From Chloroflexota bacterium (GTDB lineage Bacteria > Chloroflexota > Anaerolineae > Anaerolineales > Villigracilaceae): a stretch of 40,239 bases of DNA. The stretch is taken from contig JACRLC010000093.1 of NCBI GenBank assembly GCA_016235425.1, positions 1 to 40,239 on the forward strand, read 5' to 3'. How positions within the stretch are numbered: position 1 is the stretch's first letter; every line of letters starts with the position of its first letter. Position numbers and translations under genes: made by a program. This document shows positions 7,158-14,355 of this stretch, piece after piece. Below the pieces are notes generated by a model. That model made no database searches, was not told the origin of the DNA, and was given only the letters and a program-made list of their open reading frames with translations.

Positions 7158-8108
7158 ATGAAAAGACTCTATTTTTTAATTACGACTCTTGTAATTACAA
7201 CATTGGCTTGCAGTTTGCCGGGAAACCCCTCAGCCGCGGCCCAGCCTATCGAAACAGCGGCCCAGACTCCAGTCCAGAATGAGGCGGGGGGTACATCCAG
7301 CAAGTTTGATTCATCCAAGCTCGGCACAAGCCAGCGTGACATTGCCTATTGCACGATGGATGGCGTGGCGCTCAAAATGGATGTTTATTATCCATCGTCA
7401 AACGAATCACCCTGGCCCGCGACGATGTACGTTCACGGCGGCGGCTGGTCTTCGGGGGATAAGGCCGAGGGTGTGGGCGCGCTGGGAATTCCATCCCTGC
7501 AACGCGCAGGGTTTCTGGTGGTTGCCGTCAACTATCGTCTCGCGCCGGAGCATCCCTTCCCCGCGATGATCGAAGACGTGAAATGCGCCGTTCGTTACCT
7601 GCGCGCCCACGCGGGCGAATACAACCTCGACCCAAACCGCATCGGCGCGTGGGGCGGAAGCGCAGGCGGGCACCTCGCGGCTTTGCTCGGCACATCCGAT
7701 GAAAGCGCGGGCTTCGATGTGGGTGAATATCTCGATCAATCCAGCCGCGTGCAGGCTGTGGTGGATATGTTCGGTCCCACGGATTTGACCGCCCAATTCG
7801 AGGGCGGGTATGAAAAGGCAAGCCGCGTGTTCAACGGATTCGACCCCGCCCTCGCCAGCCCCGTAACCTACGTCACACCCGATGACCCGCCCTTCCTCAT
7901 GCTTCACGGCGATTCGGATGAACTCGTTCCCATCGAGCAATCCCAAATCCTGCTTGCCGCGCTTCAAACGGCGGGCGTGCCTGCCGAGTTGGTGACTGTG
8001 ACGAACGCCGGTCACAGTTTCAAGCCGGTGACCGACGCGCCGATCGATCCCACCCGCGAAGAACTTTCAGGGCTGGTCGTGGATTTCTTTCTGGAACACC
8101 TGAAGTAG
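7158..8108 (+). CDS. Alpha/beta-hydrolase lipoprotein (HSL/carboxylesterase type)
   Basis: The ATG at 7158 starts a lipoprotein signal (TTLAC, C18), so the longer upstream frame is not used. The 316-residue product has the full esterase set: oxyanion motif HGGGW (93-97), nucleophile S168 in GGSAGGH, acid D254 in HGDSDELVP, and H286 in NAGHSF. The order and HGGGW motif place it with alpha/beta-hydrolase fold-3 / feruloyl- and acetyl-esterase-like enzymes. As a surface-anchored esterase next to two deacetylase-like lipoproteins, it probably removes ester groups from an outer polymer or environmental ester. Substrate is not deducible. Confidence 0.82.
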   Translation: MKRLYFLITTLVITTLACSLPGNPSAAAQPIETAAQTPVQNEAGGTSSKFDSSKLGTSQRDIAYCTMDGVALKMDVYYPSSNESPWPATMYVHGGGWSSGDKAEGVGALGIPSLQRAGFLVVAVNYRLAPEHPFPAMIEDVKCAVRYLRAHAGEYNLDPNRIGAWGGSAGGHLAALLGTSDESAGFDVGEYLDQSSRVQAVVDMFGPTDLTAQFEGGYEKASRVFNGFDPALASPVTYVTPDDPPFLMLHGDSDELVPIEQSQILLAALQTAGVPAELVTVTNAGHSFKPVTDAPIDPTREELSGLVVDFFLEHLK

Positions 8109-8133
8109 TCGTTCAGCGAAAGAGGAGATGCCC

Positions 8134-8484
8134 ATGAAAAAATTGACGTTCCTGATCCTGAGCCTCGCCCTGTTGTTGACGGGATGCGTCCGCCCCAAAC
8201 GTCTGATGACGGACCCGCTTCCGCCTGCGCCGGTCACTGCTTCCACTGAATCGGCAGTTCCAACTCCGACGCATTCTCCGTCTGCGCCGAATTTCGCGGG
8301 CATGACCTTCGTGGAGAAAAACAAACTCTACCTAAAATTGCTGGAGGAAAACCAGACCGCCGGCATGAGCACAAGCGAGGCAGAGGAAACTTACGTCCGT
8401 TCATTGGAGGCCTCGCTGGAAGGCAATAGCGCCGAGGCCGACCGGTATTTGGAGCAGGCAATACTCCTGCTCTGGAATCAATAG
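8134..8484 (+). CDS. Small lipoprotein, unknown function
   Basis: ATGs at 8128 and 8134 are in frame. GAGGAG at 8122-8127 abuts the first and sits 6 nt from the second, so 8134 is chosen. The product has 116 residues: signal peptide with lipobox LLTGC, a Pro/Thr/Ser linker, then a mostly helical, acidic C-terminal half containing NKLYLKLLEENQTAGMS and a Glu/Ala-rich helix. The helical hairpin resembles a short tetratricopeptide-like or coiled segment, but no family is recognised. It lies 25 nt after the esterase gene and 13 nt before the next gene, so it belongs to the operon. Confidence 0.7.
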   Translation: MKKLTFLILSLALLLTGCVRPKRLMTDPLPPAPVTASTESAVPTPTHSPSAPNFAGMTFVEKNKLYLKLLEENQTAGMSTSEAEETYVRSLEASLEGNSAEADRYLEQAILLLWNQ

Positions 8485-8497
8485 AAAGGAGACAGAC

Positions 8498-8974
8498 ATG
8501 AAAAACAAACGCTTTTACACCATCGCGGCGCTGGCATTGACCCTCGCACTTGCCGGCACAGTTATCTTCGTTCCGCAGACAGTCCTTGCCCAATCGGGCG
8601 CGGGCGCCGGCACGCTGACTGCATCCGGTGATGGCCTCGCCGGAATTCGCGGCAACGGGACGATTCACATCACCGGCAACGGCATCCTTTGGATCCGCGA
8701 CCATAACGGCGATGCCGTGATCGAGGTGACAGGAAATGGTCATCGGATGGAAATGCCCAATGGCTGGATCCGTTACAGCGGATTTCAGGGGGCGGCCGCC
8801 GTAACCGGAACGCGCATCACCGTTGCCCTCTCCGGCTACGACATTCAACTGGAAGCCACTGGCACAGGCAAATTCGTCCTGCGCGGCAACGGGACTTACA
8901 CAGTTGAAAAAGATGGTTCCGTCGTCGCAACCGGCGCCTGGACGGAGTCGGCGGAGGTGCTTCAAATCCCCTGA
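8498..8974 (+). CDS. Secreted glycine-rich beta-repeat protein, unknown function
   Basis: The product has 158 residues with a Sec signal peptide cleaved near VLAQ (about residue 31). The mature part alternates short beta-prone segments with Gly/Asn turns. A repeated GNG motif (as in IRGNGTIHITGNG and LRGNGTYTV) suggests a small beta-helix or beta-sandwich of about eight strands. No cysteines or catalytic residues stand out. AAAGGAGA lies about 7 nt before the ATG. It is last in the exported-protein operon and ends before a hairpin at 9004. Confidence 0.7.
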   Translation: MKNKRFYTIAALALTLALAGTVIFVPQTVLAQSGAGAGTLTASGDGLAGIRGNGTIHITGNGILWIRDHNGDAVIEVTGNGHRMEMPNGWIRYSGFQGAAAVTGTRITVALSGYDIQLEATGTGKFVLRGNGTYTVEKDGSVVATGAWTESAEVLQIP

Positions 8975-9003
8975 TGTTGAATAACGGGCAGAGTCCTATT
9001 GGC

Positions 9004-9040
9004 CTTGTTCCACCAGCAGTCGAACTGCTGGTGGAACAAG
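9004..9040. terminator. Perfect 16-bp hairpin between convergent genes
   Basis: CTTGTTCCACCAGCAG (9004-9019) pairs perfectly with 9025-9040 around a TCGAA loop. It lies between the convergent secreted-protein and CPBP protease genes. There is no T-run, so it may be a terminator, a palindromic repeat, or both. Confidence 0.55.
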
Positions 9041-9047
9041 CGATGTG

Positions 9048-9659
9048 CTATTTACACATCAAATACACCGCCGTCAAAATCGAAAGGTCCGCGGCCATGT
9101 GGGCAAGCAAGGGGATGAGCAACCCGCCCGTCTTTCGATAAACCTGCCGCCACAGCCATGCAACTCCGGCAAGAGTCAAAAGCGAAACAAGCATCCAGGC
9201 CCAATTTGTCCTGCCGAACAAAATCAAAAGATGATAACCCGCGAAATAAAAATCAACCGGCAGGATTTTGGAGGAAGGGTCGCCCAAATAGCCGCGCCAG
9301 AAATATTCCTCGATCCACGGGTTGACGAGCGCGAAGTAGGCGATGAACGCAGACCACACCGCGGGGGTAAGCCCAATTGACGCGAGGTCTGCCGCCAAAT
9401 TGGGGGAAATGGAAAATATCGGCCAGCCGAAATACAAGGTCAGTCCACTCGAGGCGCTTAACAGCACGCAACCGATCAACAGGGCGGGATGAAAGCCTTT
9501 GAAAAGCGCGCCGAATAGGAGCGGCGGTCTTTCGATAAAAAGGATCGAAAGCAGGCCGATGTGGAATCCCAGCAACGCGCCCCACGCACTGCGCGCCCAG
9601 AATAGACCGGCGGCTACGGTGACGTAAGCCATCAGCGGCGCGAGCGATTTTAATTTCAT
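9048..9659 (-). CDS. CPBP-family intramembrane metalloprotease
   Basis: The product has 203 residues and about six hydrophobic helices. The CPBP (CaaX protease and bacteriocin-processing, Abi) signature is complete: motif 1 E117-E118-x3-R122 (WIEEYFWRG), motif 2 with H143 (FYFAGYH), and motif 3 H187 (LLAHMAADLS). These residues form the metal/catalytic site within the membrane. The substrate is unknown. The ATG stands 3 nt after the mevalonate kinase stop, so the two are translated from one message. Pairing with isoprenoid genes hints at, but does not prove, prenyl-protein or lipid-linked substrates. Confidence 0.85.
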   Translation of the reverse strand: MKLKSLAPLMAYVTVAAGLFWARSAWGALLGFHIGLLSILFIERPPLLFGALFKGFHPALLIGCVLLSASSGLTLYFGWPIFSISPNLAADLASIGLTPAVWSAFIAYFALVNPWIEEYFWRGYLGDPSSKILPVDFYFAGYHLLILFGRTNWAWMLVSLLTLAGVAWLWRQVYRKTGGLLIPLLAHMAADLSILTAVYLMCK

Positions 9660-9662
9660 GAC

Positions 9663-10607
9663 TCAGCTTACTTGTGTGACAATCGTATTCTTCGCCCCCG
9701 CTTCCCTCACGGACCTCGCGACTGCCTCCGCTTTATCGGCATTAACCAAAGCGATCATATTCCCTCCGCGTCCTCCGCCGGACATTTTCGCACCCAGCGC
9801 GCCTGCATCCCGCGCGGCTTGAACCAGCCGATCCAGTTCAGGCGAAGAGACGTTCATCTCTTGCAGGAAGGCATGGTTTTCGTCCATCAACTCGCCGAGC
9901 ATTTCCCATCTCCCGGCCTCGATGGCGCGGCGCGCTGTGAAGGAGATGATCCCAATCTTGTCGAAGACGGTTTCCCAGCGCGACCTGTCGTACATCCACA
10001 ACCGGCGCACATCGCGGACAGATTCTTTCGTCGGCGCGGGAATGCCTGTATCGGCGATGACGATGGTAAACGGATGGCCGACCTTGAATATGTCAATTGG
10101 CTGGCCCTTCACAAAATAGACCGGCTTTGCATAAGTGACAACCGTGTTGTCAATGCCCGACGGCGTGCCGTGATGGATCTTCTCGATTTCATAGGCAAGC
10201 GAACTGACTTCGTCGTCGGTCATCGGGCAATTCAAATGCAACGCGAGTGCGCGCGTCAACGCGACGGAGACCGCCGCGCCAGAGCCAAGGCCGGATGCAA
10301 CGGGGATGGTTGAGGTGATGGTGATTTCAAGCGGGGGCAGGCCCTCACCCCAACCCCTCTCCCGTGGGGAGAGGGGGGAGAAAAATTTATTTATAACGGA
10401 AGCAATTGGATGGTCAGCGGGAAGCGTGGAAAGTTCGGCGTGAAGATCAATGTTTGGGGCTTCGATCCAGATTCCAGCGCGGGGGGAGTCCCGGACTTCG
10501 ACATCTGCATGAATCTGTGTAACGGGAACGGCAAGCGCGGGCCGCGCGTAAACGACGGCGTGTTCACCGAAGAGAATGATTTTGCCTGGGGACGATGACG
10601 TTGTCAT
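9663..10607 (-). CDS. mvk: Mevalonate kinase (GHMP family) with a repeat-derived insertion
   Basis: It phosphorylates mevalonate to 5-phosphomevalonate with ATP in the mevalonate route to isoprenoids. The start MTTSSSPGKIILFGEHAVVY is the standard opening. The GHMP ATP loop ASGLGSGAAVS is at about 104-114, the catalytic Asp is D153 in GTPSGIDNTV, and the C-terminal motif KMSGGGRGGNMIAL is at 274-287. The 314-residue length is normal. An in-frame ATG 57 nt upstream would add a non-conserved tail. Residues about 76-91 (SPLSPRERGWGEG) are not family sequence: they come from a CCCTCACCCC-type palindromic repeat inserted in frame before the PLEITI strand. This lies in a surface region, so activity is probably kept. 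Confidence 0.88.
   Translation of the reverse strand: MTTSSSPGKIILFGEHAVVYARPALAVPVTQIHADVEVRDSPRAGIWIEAPNIDLHAELSTLPADHPIASVINKFFSPLSPRERGWGEGLPPLEITITSTIPVASGLGSGAAVSVALTRALALHLNCPMTDDEVSSLAYEIEKIHHGTPSGIDNTVVTYAKPVYFVKGQPIDIFKVGHPFTIVIADTGIPAPTKESVRDVRRLWMYDRSRWETVFDKIGIISFTARRAIEAGRWEMLGELMDENHAFLQEMNVSSPELDRLVQAARDAGALGAKMSGGGRGGNMIALVNADKAEAVARSVREAGAKNTIVTQVS
10342..10380. repeat. GC-rich palindromic repeat inside mvk
   Basis: CCCTCACCCC is followed by a hairpin, CCCCTCTCCC (10354-10363) with GGGAGAGGGG (10367-10376). It encodes SPLSPRERGWGEG within mevalonate kinase. It is a shorter relative of the perfect palindrome at 26892-26967. Confidence 0.75.
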
Positions 10608-10624
10608 TGTTGCGAAACCCCGAC

Positions 10625-11494
10625 TTACGAAAAATAGAAAACCACCAGCACTGTCAATGCCCACAGCGCCATCGCAATTTGGAAGGGACGGTCGGTGAGC
10701 AGAATTTCTTCGGGCGCGCCGCCTTCGTGCTTGACCTGCACGAGATAGAGGTAACGAAAGATGGTGTACACCACGAAGGGGATGGTGAGCATCATGCTGT
10801 GATTTTCAGGGACGTTGGGCGCGGAAAAAGTGTAAAGCGAATAGGCCACGATGGTTGTGCCTGAAACGATCAGGATGTATTGATCGAGCAGGGGCAGGGT
10901 GTAGCCCTCGAACACTTTGCGATGCGAACCTGCACCATGCGCGAGCAGTGACAGTTCTGCGCGTCGTTTGCCGAAGCCGAGAAAAAGCGAAAGCAAAGTC
11001 ATCACCACGTACAGCCACGGTGAGAATCGCTCGACGTTGATCAAGGTCACGCCCGCGCCCACGCGCAGGACGAAGCCCGCAGCGATGATCAACACGTCCA
11101 CAATGGGAATATGCTTGAGCCATTTGGAATACGCAATGTTGATCAGGAAATACAAGCCGATCACATAGGCAAAAGCAGGAGCAAGCAAATAGCCAATCAC
11201 GAGCGTCAGCGCGACCAGAATAATCCCAGCAGTCCACGCCGCGCCGATCGGCAACTGTCCCGATGGGATCGGGCGATTTTTCTTTTCGGGATGCTGGCGG
11301 TCTGCTTCGATGTCGGCTATATCGTTGAAGATGTAAACCGACGATGAAATCAAACAGAACAACGCGAAACCGGCGAGTGTCCGCAGGAACGAATCGACGA
11401 CGAACAATTGTTTATCGAACACGAGCGCGGCGAAGATGAAGGCATTCTTCGTCCACTGGCGCGGGCGCATGGTTTTTAATAGGGCTTTGAGCAT
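10625..11494 (-). CDS. UbiA-family prenyltransferase, decaprenyl-phosphate phosphoribosyltransferase-like
   Basis: The product has 289 residues and about eight or nine hydrophobic helices. The first Asp-rich motif, N57-D58-x2-D61-x3-D65 (NDIADIEADRQHP), binds Mg-diphosphate. The N-terminal RPRQWTKN (10-17) and the ISSSVYIFND context are typical of the DPPR synthase branch of UbiA (Rv3806c/AftA pathway), which moves phosphoribose from PRPP to polyprenyl phosphate, rather than of quinone prenylating enzymes. No epimerase partner DprE1/DprE2 is visible here. Without it the product may be used for another ribosylated glycan. A TAAAAT hexamer 6 nt before the ATG and no ribosome-binding site suggest a leaderless transcript. 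It sits 17 nt upstream of mvk. Confidence 0.82.
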   Translation of the reverse strand: MLKALLKTMRPRQWTKNAFIFAALVFDKQLFVVDSFLRTLAGFALFCLISSSVYIFNDIADIEADRQHPEKKNRPIPSGQLPIGAAWTAGIILVALTLVIGYLLAPAFAYVIGLYFLINIAYSKWLKHIPIVDVLIIAAGFVLRVGAGVTLINVERFSPWLYVVMTLLSLFLGFGKRRAELSLLAHGAGSHRKVFEGYTLPLLDQYILIVSGTTIVAYSLYTFSAPNVPENHSMMLTIPFVVYTIFRYLYLVQVKHEGGAPEEILLTDRPFQIAMALWALTVLVVFYFS

Positions 11495-11500
11495 TAGGCA

Positions 11501-11506
11501 ATTTTA
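11501..11506 (-). promoter_or_regulatory. -10-like hexamer, UbiA gene
   Basis: TAAAAT on the minus strand is followed by 6 nt and then the ATG (start at 11494). A transcript from it would begin at or next to the start codon. No clear -35 is visible. Confidence 0.4.
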
Positions 11507-11563
11507 CTCGGTTTCATGTTTGGTGGTCGAGCAGCGTTCTGTGCGTATCAAGACCGCGGCGTT

Positions 11564-11590
11564 TCATGTTGCGTGTTGCGTGTTCCGTTG
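11564..11590. repeat. 7-nt-periodic repeat (GTTGCGT words)
   Basis: Tandem degenerate GTTGCGT/GTTCCGT words lie in the divergent promoter region between the UbiA and tlyA genes. They are the complement of the AACACGCAACACG words at 16162 and 36034. Confidence 0.5.
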
Positions 11591-11620
11591 TTTACTTGTG
11601 TACCTGCCCATGCTCTGCAT

Positions 11621-11626
11621 TAGAAT
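11621..11626 (+). promoter_or_regulatory. -10-like hexamer, tlyA
   Basis: TAGAAT ends 6 nt before the tlyA ATG at 11633. A TTGTGT at 11596-11601 could be a poorly spaced -35. The short gap implies a leaderless message. Confidence 0.45.
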
Positions 11627-11632
11627 AGGGAC

Positions 11633-12517
11633 ATGCCCAAAATTCGTTTGGATGTTTTATTGACCGAACGCGGACTGGCCGAATCGCGCTCCAAAGCGCA
11701 GGCGCTCATCATGGCCGGGCAAGTCCGGGTGAACGGTCAAGTCGCCCTGAAACCTGCCATCGGCATTGATTCAGAATCAGCCCTGACGGTGGATACCGGC
11801 CCGCGCTTCGTCTCGCGCGGCGGCGAAAAACTGGACGCGGCGCTGGATGCTTTTGGCGTGAATCTCTCCGGCCTTGTCTGCGCGGACGTTGGCTCATCCA
11901 CCGGAGGCTTTACGGATTGCATGTTGCAACGCGGCGCGGTAAAAGTCTACGCCATTGACGTGGGTAAGGGTATCCTGCACTGGAAATTACGCAACGACCC
12001 GCGCGTGGTGGTGATGGAAGAGACCAACGCGCGCTTTGTCGAGTCGCTGCCTGAACAGGTTGATTTTGTGACGGTGGATGCGTCGTTTATTTCGTTGAAG
12101 ATTCTCTTGCCTGTGATAAAGAACTGGTTCTCACCATTGGAATCTCACCGCGAAGAGCGCGAAGGCCGCGAAGAAAAAAAGAATCTTAGCGCTCTTCGCG
12201 TGCTTCGCGGTTCAGAAAACATGCAGGGTGGGATCGTTGCGCTCATCAAACCCCAATTCGAAGCCGGAAAAAAAGACGTTGCCCGCGGCGATGGCGTGAT
12301 CCGTGATCCGGAAGTACACAAACAGGTGCTTCTCGATATTTTGACTTTCGCTCAAAATGCAGGCTTCGCGATACGCGGGCTGGTCAGGTCGCCGTTGCTG
12401 GGGCCAAAGGGAAACACGGAATTTTTGGTGTGGCTCACAAATGACGGGAATGAAATTGACATTCCCGGCTTGCTAGATTCTTTGTTTGCCAACAGGCGAC
12501 TGTCACTTCCAAAGTGA
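11633..12517 (+). CDS. tlyA: TlyA-type rRNA (cytidine-2'-O)-methyltransferase with repeat insertion
   Basis: The product has 294 residues. An N-terminal S4 RNA-binding domain (about 4-65, beginning RLDVLLTERGLAESRSKAQ) is followed by an FtsJ-like SAM methyltransferase domain. That domain has motif I ADVGSSTGGFTDCMLQRGA (84-102) and later TVDASFISL and ALIKPQFEAG. It 2'-O-methylates cytidines in 16S and/or 23S rRNA, and loss of TlyA gives capreomycin resistance in mycobacteria. Residues about 168-198 (between SPLE and GGIVALIKP) are encoded by a 9-nt-periodic palindrome: a charged Arg/Glu run, then NLSALRVLRG. Normal family members go almost directly from the helix to the VALVKP strand. The frame is preserved, so the protein is probably functional with a surface loop. 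The last codons run into a hairpin. Confidence 0.88.
   Translation: MPKIRLDVLLTERGLAESRSKAQALIMAGQVRVNGQVALKPAIGIDSESALTVDTGPRFVSRGGEKLDAALDAFGVNLSGLVCADVGSSTGGFTDCMLQRGAVKVYAIDVGKGILHWKLRNDPRVVVMEETNARFVESLPEQVDFVTVDASFISLKILLPVIKNWFSPLESHREEREGREEKKNLSALRVLRGSENMQGGIVALIKPQFEAGKKDVARGDGVIRDPEVHKQVLLDILTFAQNAGFAIRGLVRSPLLGPKGNTEFLVWLTNDGNEIDIPGLLDSLFANRRLSLPK
12147..12211. repeat. 9-nt-periodic palindrome inside tlyA
   Basis: Degenerate ACCGCGAAG/AGCGCGAAG/GCCGCGAAG units are mirrored by CTTAGCGCT/CTTCGCGTG/CTTCGCGGT around an A-rich centre. It is the same family as at 3218, 22757 and 26612, here carried in frame in a coding sequence. Confidence 0.85.
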
Positions 12518-12522
12518 CAGTC
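12498..12522 (+). terminator. Hairpin overlapping the tlyA stop
   Basis: GACTGTCACTT (12498-12508) pairs perfectly with AAGTGACAGTC (12512-12522) around a CCA loop. The tlyA TGA lies inside the right arm. Only a weak T-tract follows, so termination is possible but not certain. Confidence 0.45.
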
Positions 12523-12562
12523 ACCTTATTTCAGATAAAGTCTTTTGTTTAAGGAGTAACTT

Positions 12563-13012
12563 GTGATTAGAAGGATTTTGTATTTTATTGCGCTGGCGAT
12601 ACTGCTCGCGGCCTGCAGTTCAAATGTGTCCACGCCCGAAGCGGATACACTTCCCGTACTTGTTGTGGATGAAGCCCATTTCCAGGATGAGACTCTCGTC
12701 TATGAAATCCCTGCCGGAAATGGATTTGTTCTGGACGCCAGGAATTACACCTACCAAATCCCCGTCGGTGCCGGACCTGTGACTGCGAATTACCTTCAAC
12801 TTGTGGAAATTGCCCAGGAGGGGGAGATCTTTGGGATGGAGTTGTCCGTCGGCGCATCGCGCAGTTCAATTACGGCCGACCAGCTATTGCCATTAACCGG
12901 CACGTCTGATTTTGGCGGGTTTGGGGCAGGCCAGCAGTTTGTCATCGCGATTGGGAATATGAATGAAGAACGCTTCATTCCCCTGTGGACTGCAACGATA
13001 GAAGTCAAATAG
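12563..13012 (+). CDS. Lipoprotein, unknown function
   Basis: The GTG start at 12563 follows AAGGAG by 7 nt. The 149-residue product has a lipoprotein signal (ILLAAC, C18), a short Ser/Thr linker, then an all-beta-looking domain (VYEIPAGNGFVLDARNYTYQIP, written here in part: VYEIPAGNGF and LDARNYTYQ). No catalytic motif or cysteine pair is evident after the lipobox. The size and strand pattern suit a small beta-sandwich, but no family is recognised. It lies alone between tlyA and a convergent CDF transporter. Confidence 0.65.
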   Translation: MIRRILYFIALAILLAACSSNVSTPEADTLPVLVVDEAHFQDETLVYEIPAGNGFVLDARNYTYQIPVGAGPVTANYLQLVEIAQEGEIFGMELSVGASRSSITADQLLPLTGTSDFGGFGAGQQFVIAIGNMNEERFIPLWTATIEVK

Positions 13013-13013
13013 C

Positions 13014-13979
13014 TCATTCAAAATAATGTTCGTGTTCCGCGATGTGTTTGCGCGTCTCGGCCAGGATTTCGTCAATGCTCATGTTCTTGCGCGATTTGTC
13101 CGCGGGATGATAGTGGACGTGGATATGACGCATGTTTGGAATTGAGTCGTAGATGAGCGATTCCGCTTCCGTCGCGATCTTGTCTCCCTGCTTGACTGTC
13201 AAAGAGCCGTTAATGCCTATCGTCAAATTCACCACGAGATGAGGTCCGAAGCGATGCGCCTGTAATTCCTCCAATTGCTGGACGCCGGGCACATTCTTGA
13301 GCAGGTTTGCGATTTGCAACGCGAGTTCCTTGCTGGGGACCGCGTCCATTAATTCGACGGAGGATTCGCGCAGGATGAAAATTCCCGTGCGGAGGATGAG
13401 GAGAGCCACGAGCGCGCCCGCCAGCGGATCGCCCCAGGGCAGTCCATGCTGGCTGAGGAAGATGCCCAACGAAGCCGCGGATGCGGAGAAGATGTCGTTG
13501 CGGTGATCGTAGGCCAGCGCGTCCACTACGGGATTGCGGGTTTCCTTCCCAAGTTTGCGGACGTAGAAAAACAGATATATCTTGATGGCCACCGTCGCAA
13601 GCGCCACCCATAATGCGAAAGGATGCGCGCCAAGCGATGTCAACCTGCCATCCAGCAGGTCCCACATCTTGTCCACGGCATCCCAGAAGACCGCCACCGC
13701 CGTCGCCACCACGAACGCACCGACTACAACAGAGGCAATGCTTTCAAGCTGGCGGTGTCCGTATGGATGTTCAGTGTCTGCGGGCTTGTTTGCCAGCCGC
13801 ATGAAAATACTGGCAACCACGTAATAGGCCACGTCCGATGTGGAGTTGATCCCCTCGGCAAGAAGCGCGGGGCTGTGGCCGAGAATCCCAAACGTTGTCT
13901 TGACTGCGGCTAAAAGGACGTTGATCCCCAATCCCAGGTTAATAGCCCACAGGCTCTTGCGATCGCGTGTGTGTGTCAT
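13014..13979 (-). CDS. Cation diffusion facilitator, probable Mn2+ exporter
   Basis: The product has 321 residues, six transmembrane helices and a C-terminal cytoplasmic CDF domain (about 205-305, ending near NMRHIHVHYHP). The transport site is N45-x3-D49 in helix 2 (GINSTSDV) and D158-x3-D162 in helix 5 (DHRND), an N-D-D-D set. Zn exporters typically have H-D-H-D, while N-D-D-D is reported for manganese exporters such as MntE, so Mn2+ efflux driven by proton exchange is the best guess. The conserved HPYGHRQLE loop follows helix 2. An in-frame ATG at 14009 would add 10 non-conserved residues. Neither start has a clear ribosome-binding site. Confidence 0.87.
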   Translation of the reverse strand: MTHTRDRKSLWAINLGLGINVLLAAVKTTFGILGHSPALLAEGINSTSDVAYYVVASIFMRLANKPADTEHPYGHRQLESIASVVVGAFVVATAVAVFWDAVDKMWDLLDGRLTSLGAHPFALWVALATVAIKIYLFFYVRKLGKETRNPVVDALAYDHRNDIFSASAASLGIFLSQHGLPWGDPLAGALVALLILRTGIFILRESSVELMDAVPSKELALQIANLLKNVPGVQQLEELQAHRFGPHLVVNLTIGINGSLTVKQGDKIATEAESLIYDSIPNMRHIHVHYHPADKSRKNMSIDEILAETRKHIAEHEHYFE

Positions 13980-14149
13980 GGGTTGATTGTATTGTCTCAC
14001 ATCGTGCAAGGCAATGGATGAAAATCCTGATTTGTGTCATGTGCGGGAATTTTTTCAAAGAGTGATTACCCCGCGTGCCTGCTTTCATCTCTGGTGATTA
14101 CCCACATCTTTTACGCCCGCCAATTTCAGAGAAAAAAAGCAAAACCTCA

Positions 14150-14216
14150 GCCGCGGATTTCACGAATTTTCGCGAATTGGTTTTAAAAATCCGTGTGAAT
14201 TAGCGAAATTCGCGGC
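14150..14216. repeat. Imperfect palindromic repeat upstream of lepA
   Basis: The 376-bp gap 13980-14355 holds no gene. It contains this palindrome with outer arms GCCGCG/CGCGGC and internal TTCACGAATTTTCGCGAATT-type words mirrored on the far side. Nearby, 14239-14257, are the words TCTGTGTTTATCTGTGG. A TATACT at 14269-14274 is a candidate -10 for lepA. Confidence 0.55.
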
Positions 14217-14355
14217 AGAATGCTCTGGATCACCAATTCATCTGTGTTTATCTGTGGTTAAAATCGGTTATACTCCCGCACGCAACCATGCCAGTATGGA
14301 CTGCAAACTTTGTACTACATTTCTTGAAACAAAGCGATAACCTCCCGAAAGCAGT

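Noticed and set aside
9004-9040. Strong intrinsic terminator call
   Set aside because: The stem is excellent but no T-run follows on either strand, so only a tentative call is made.
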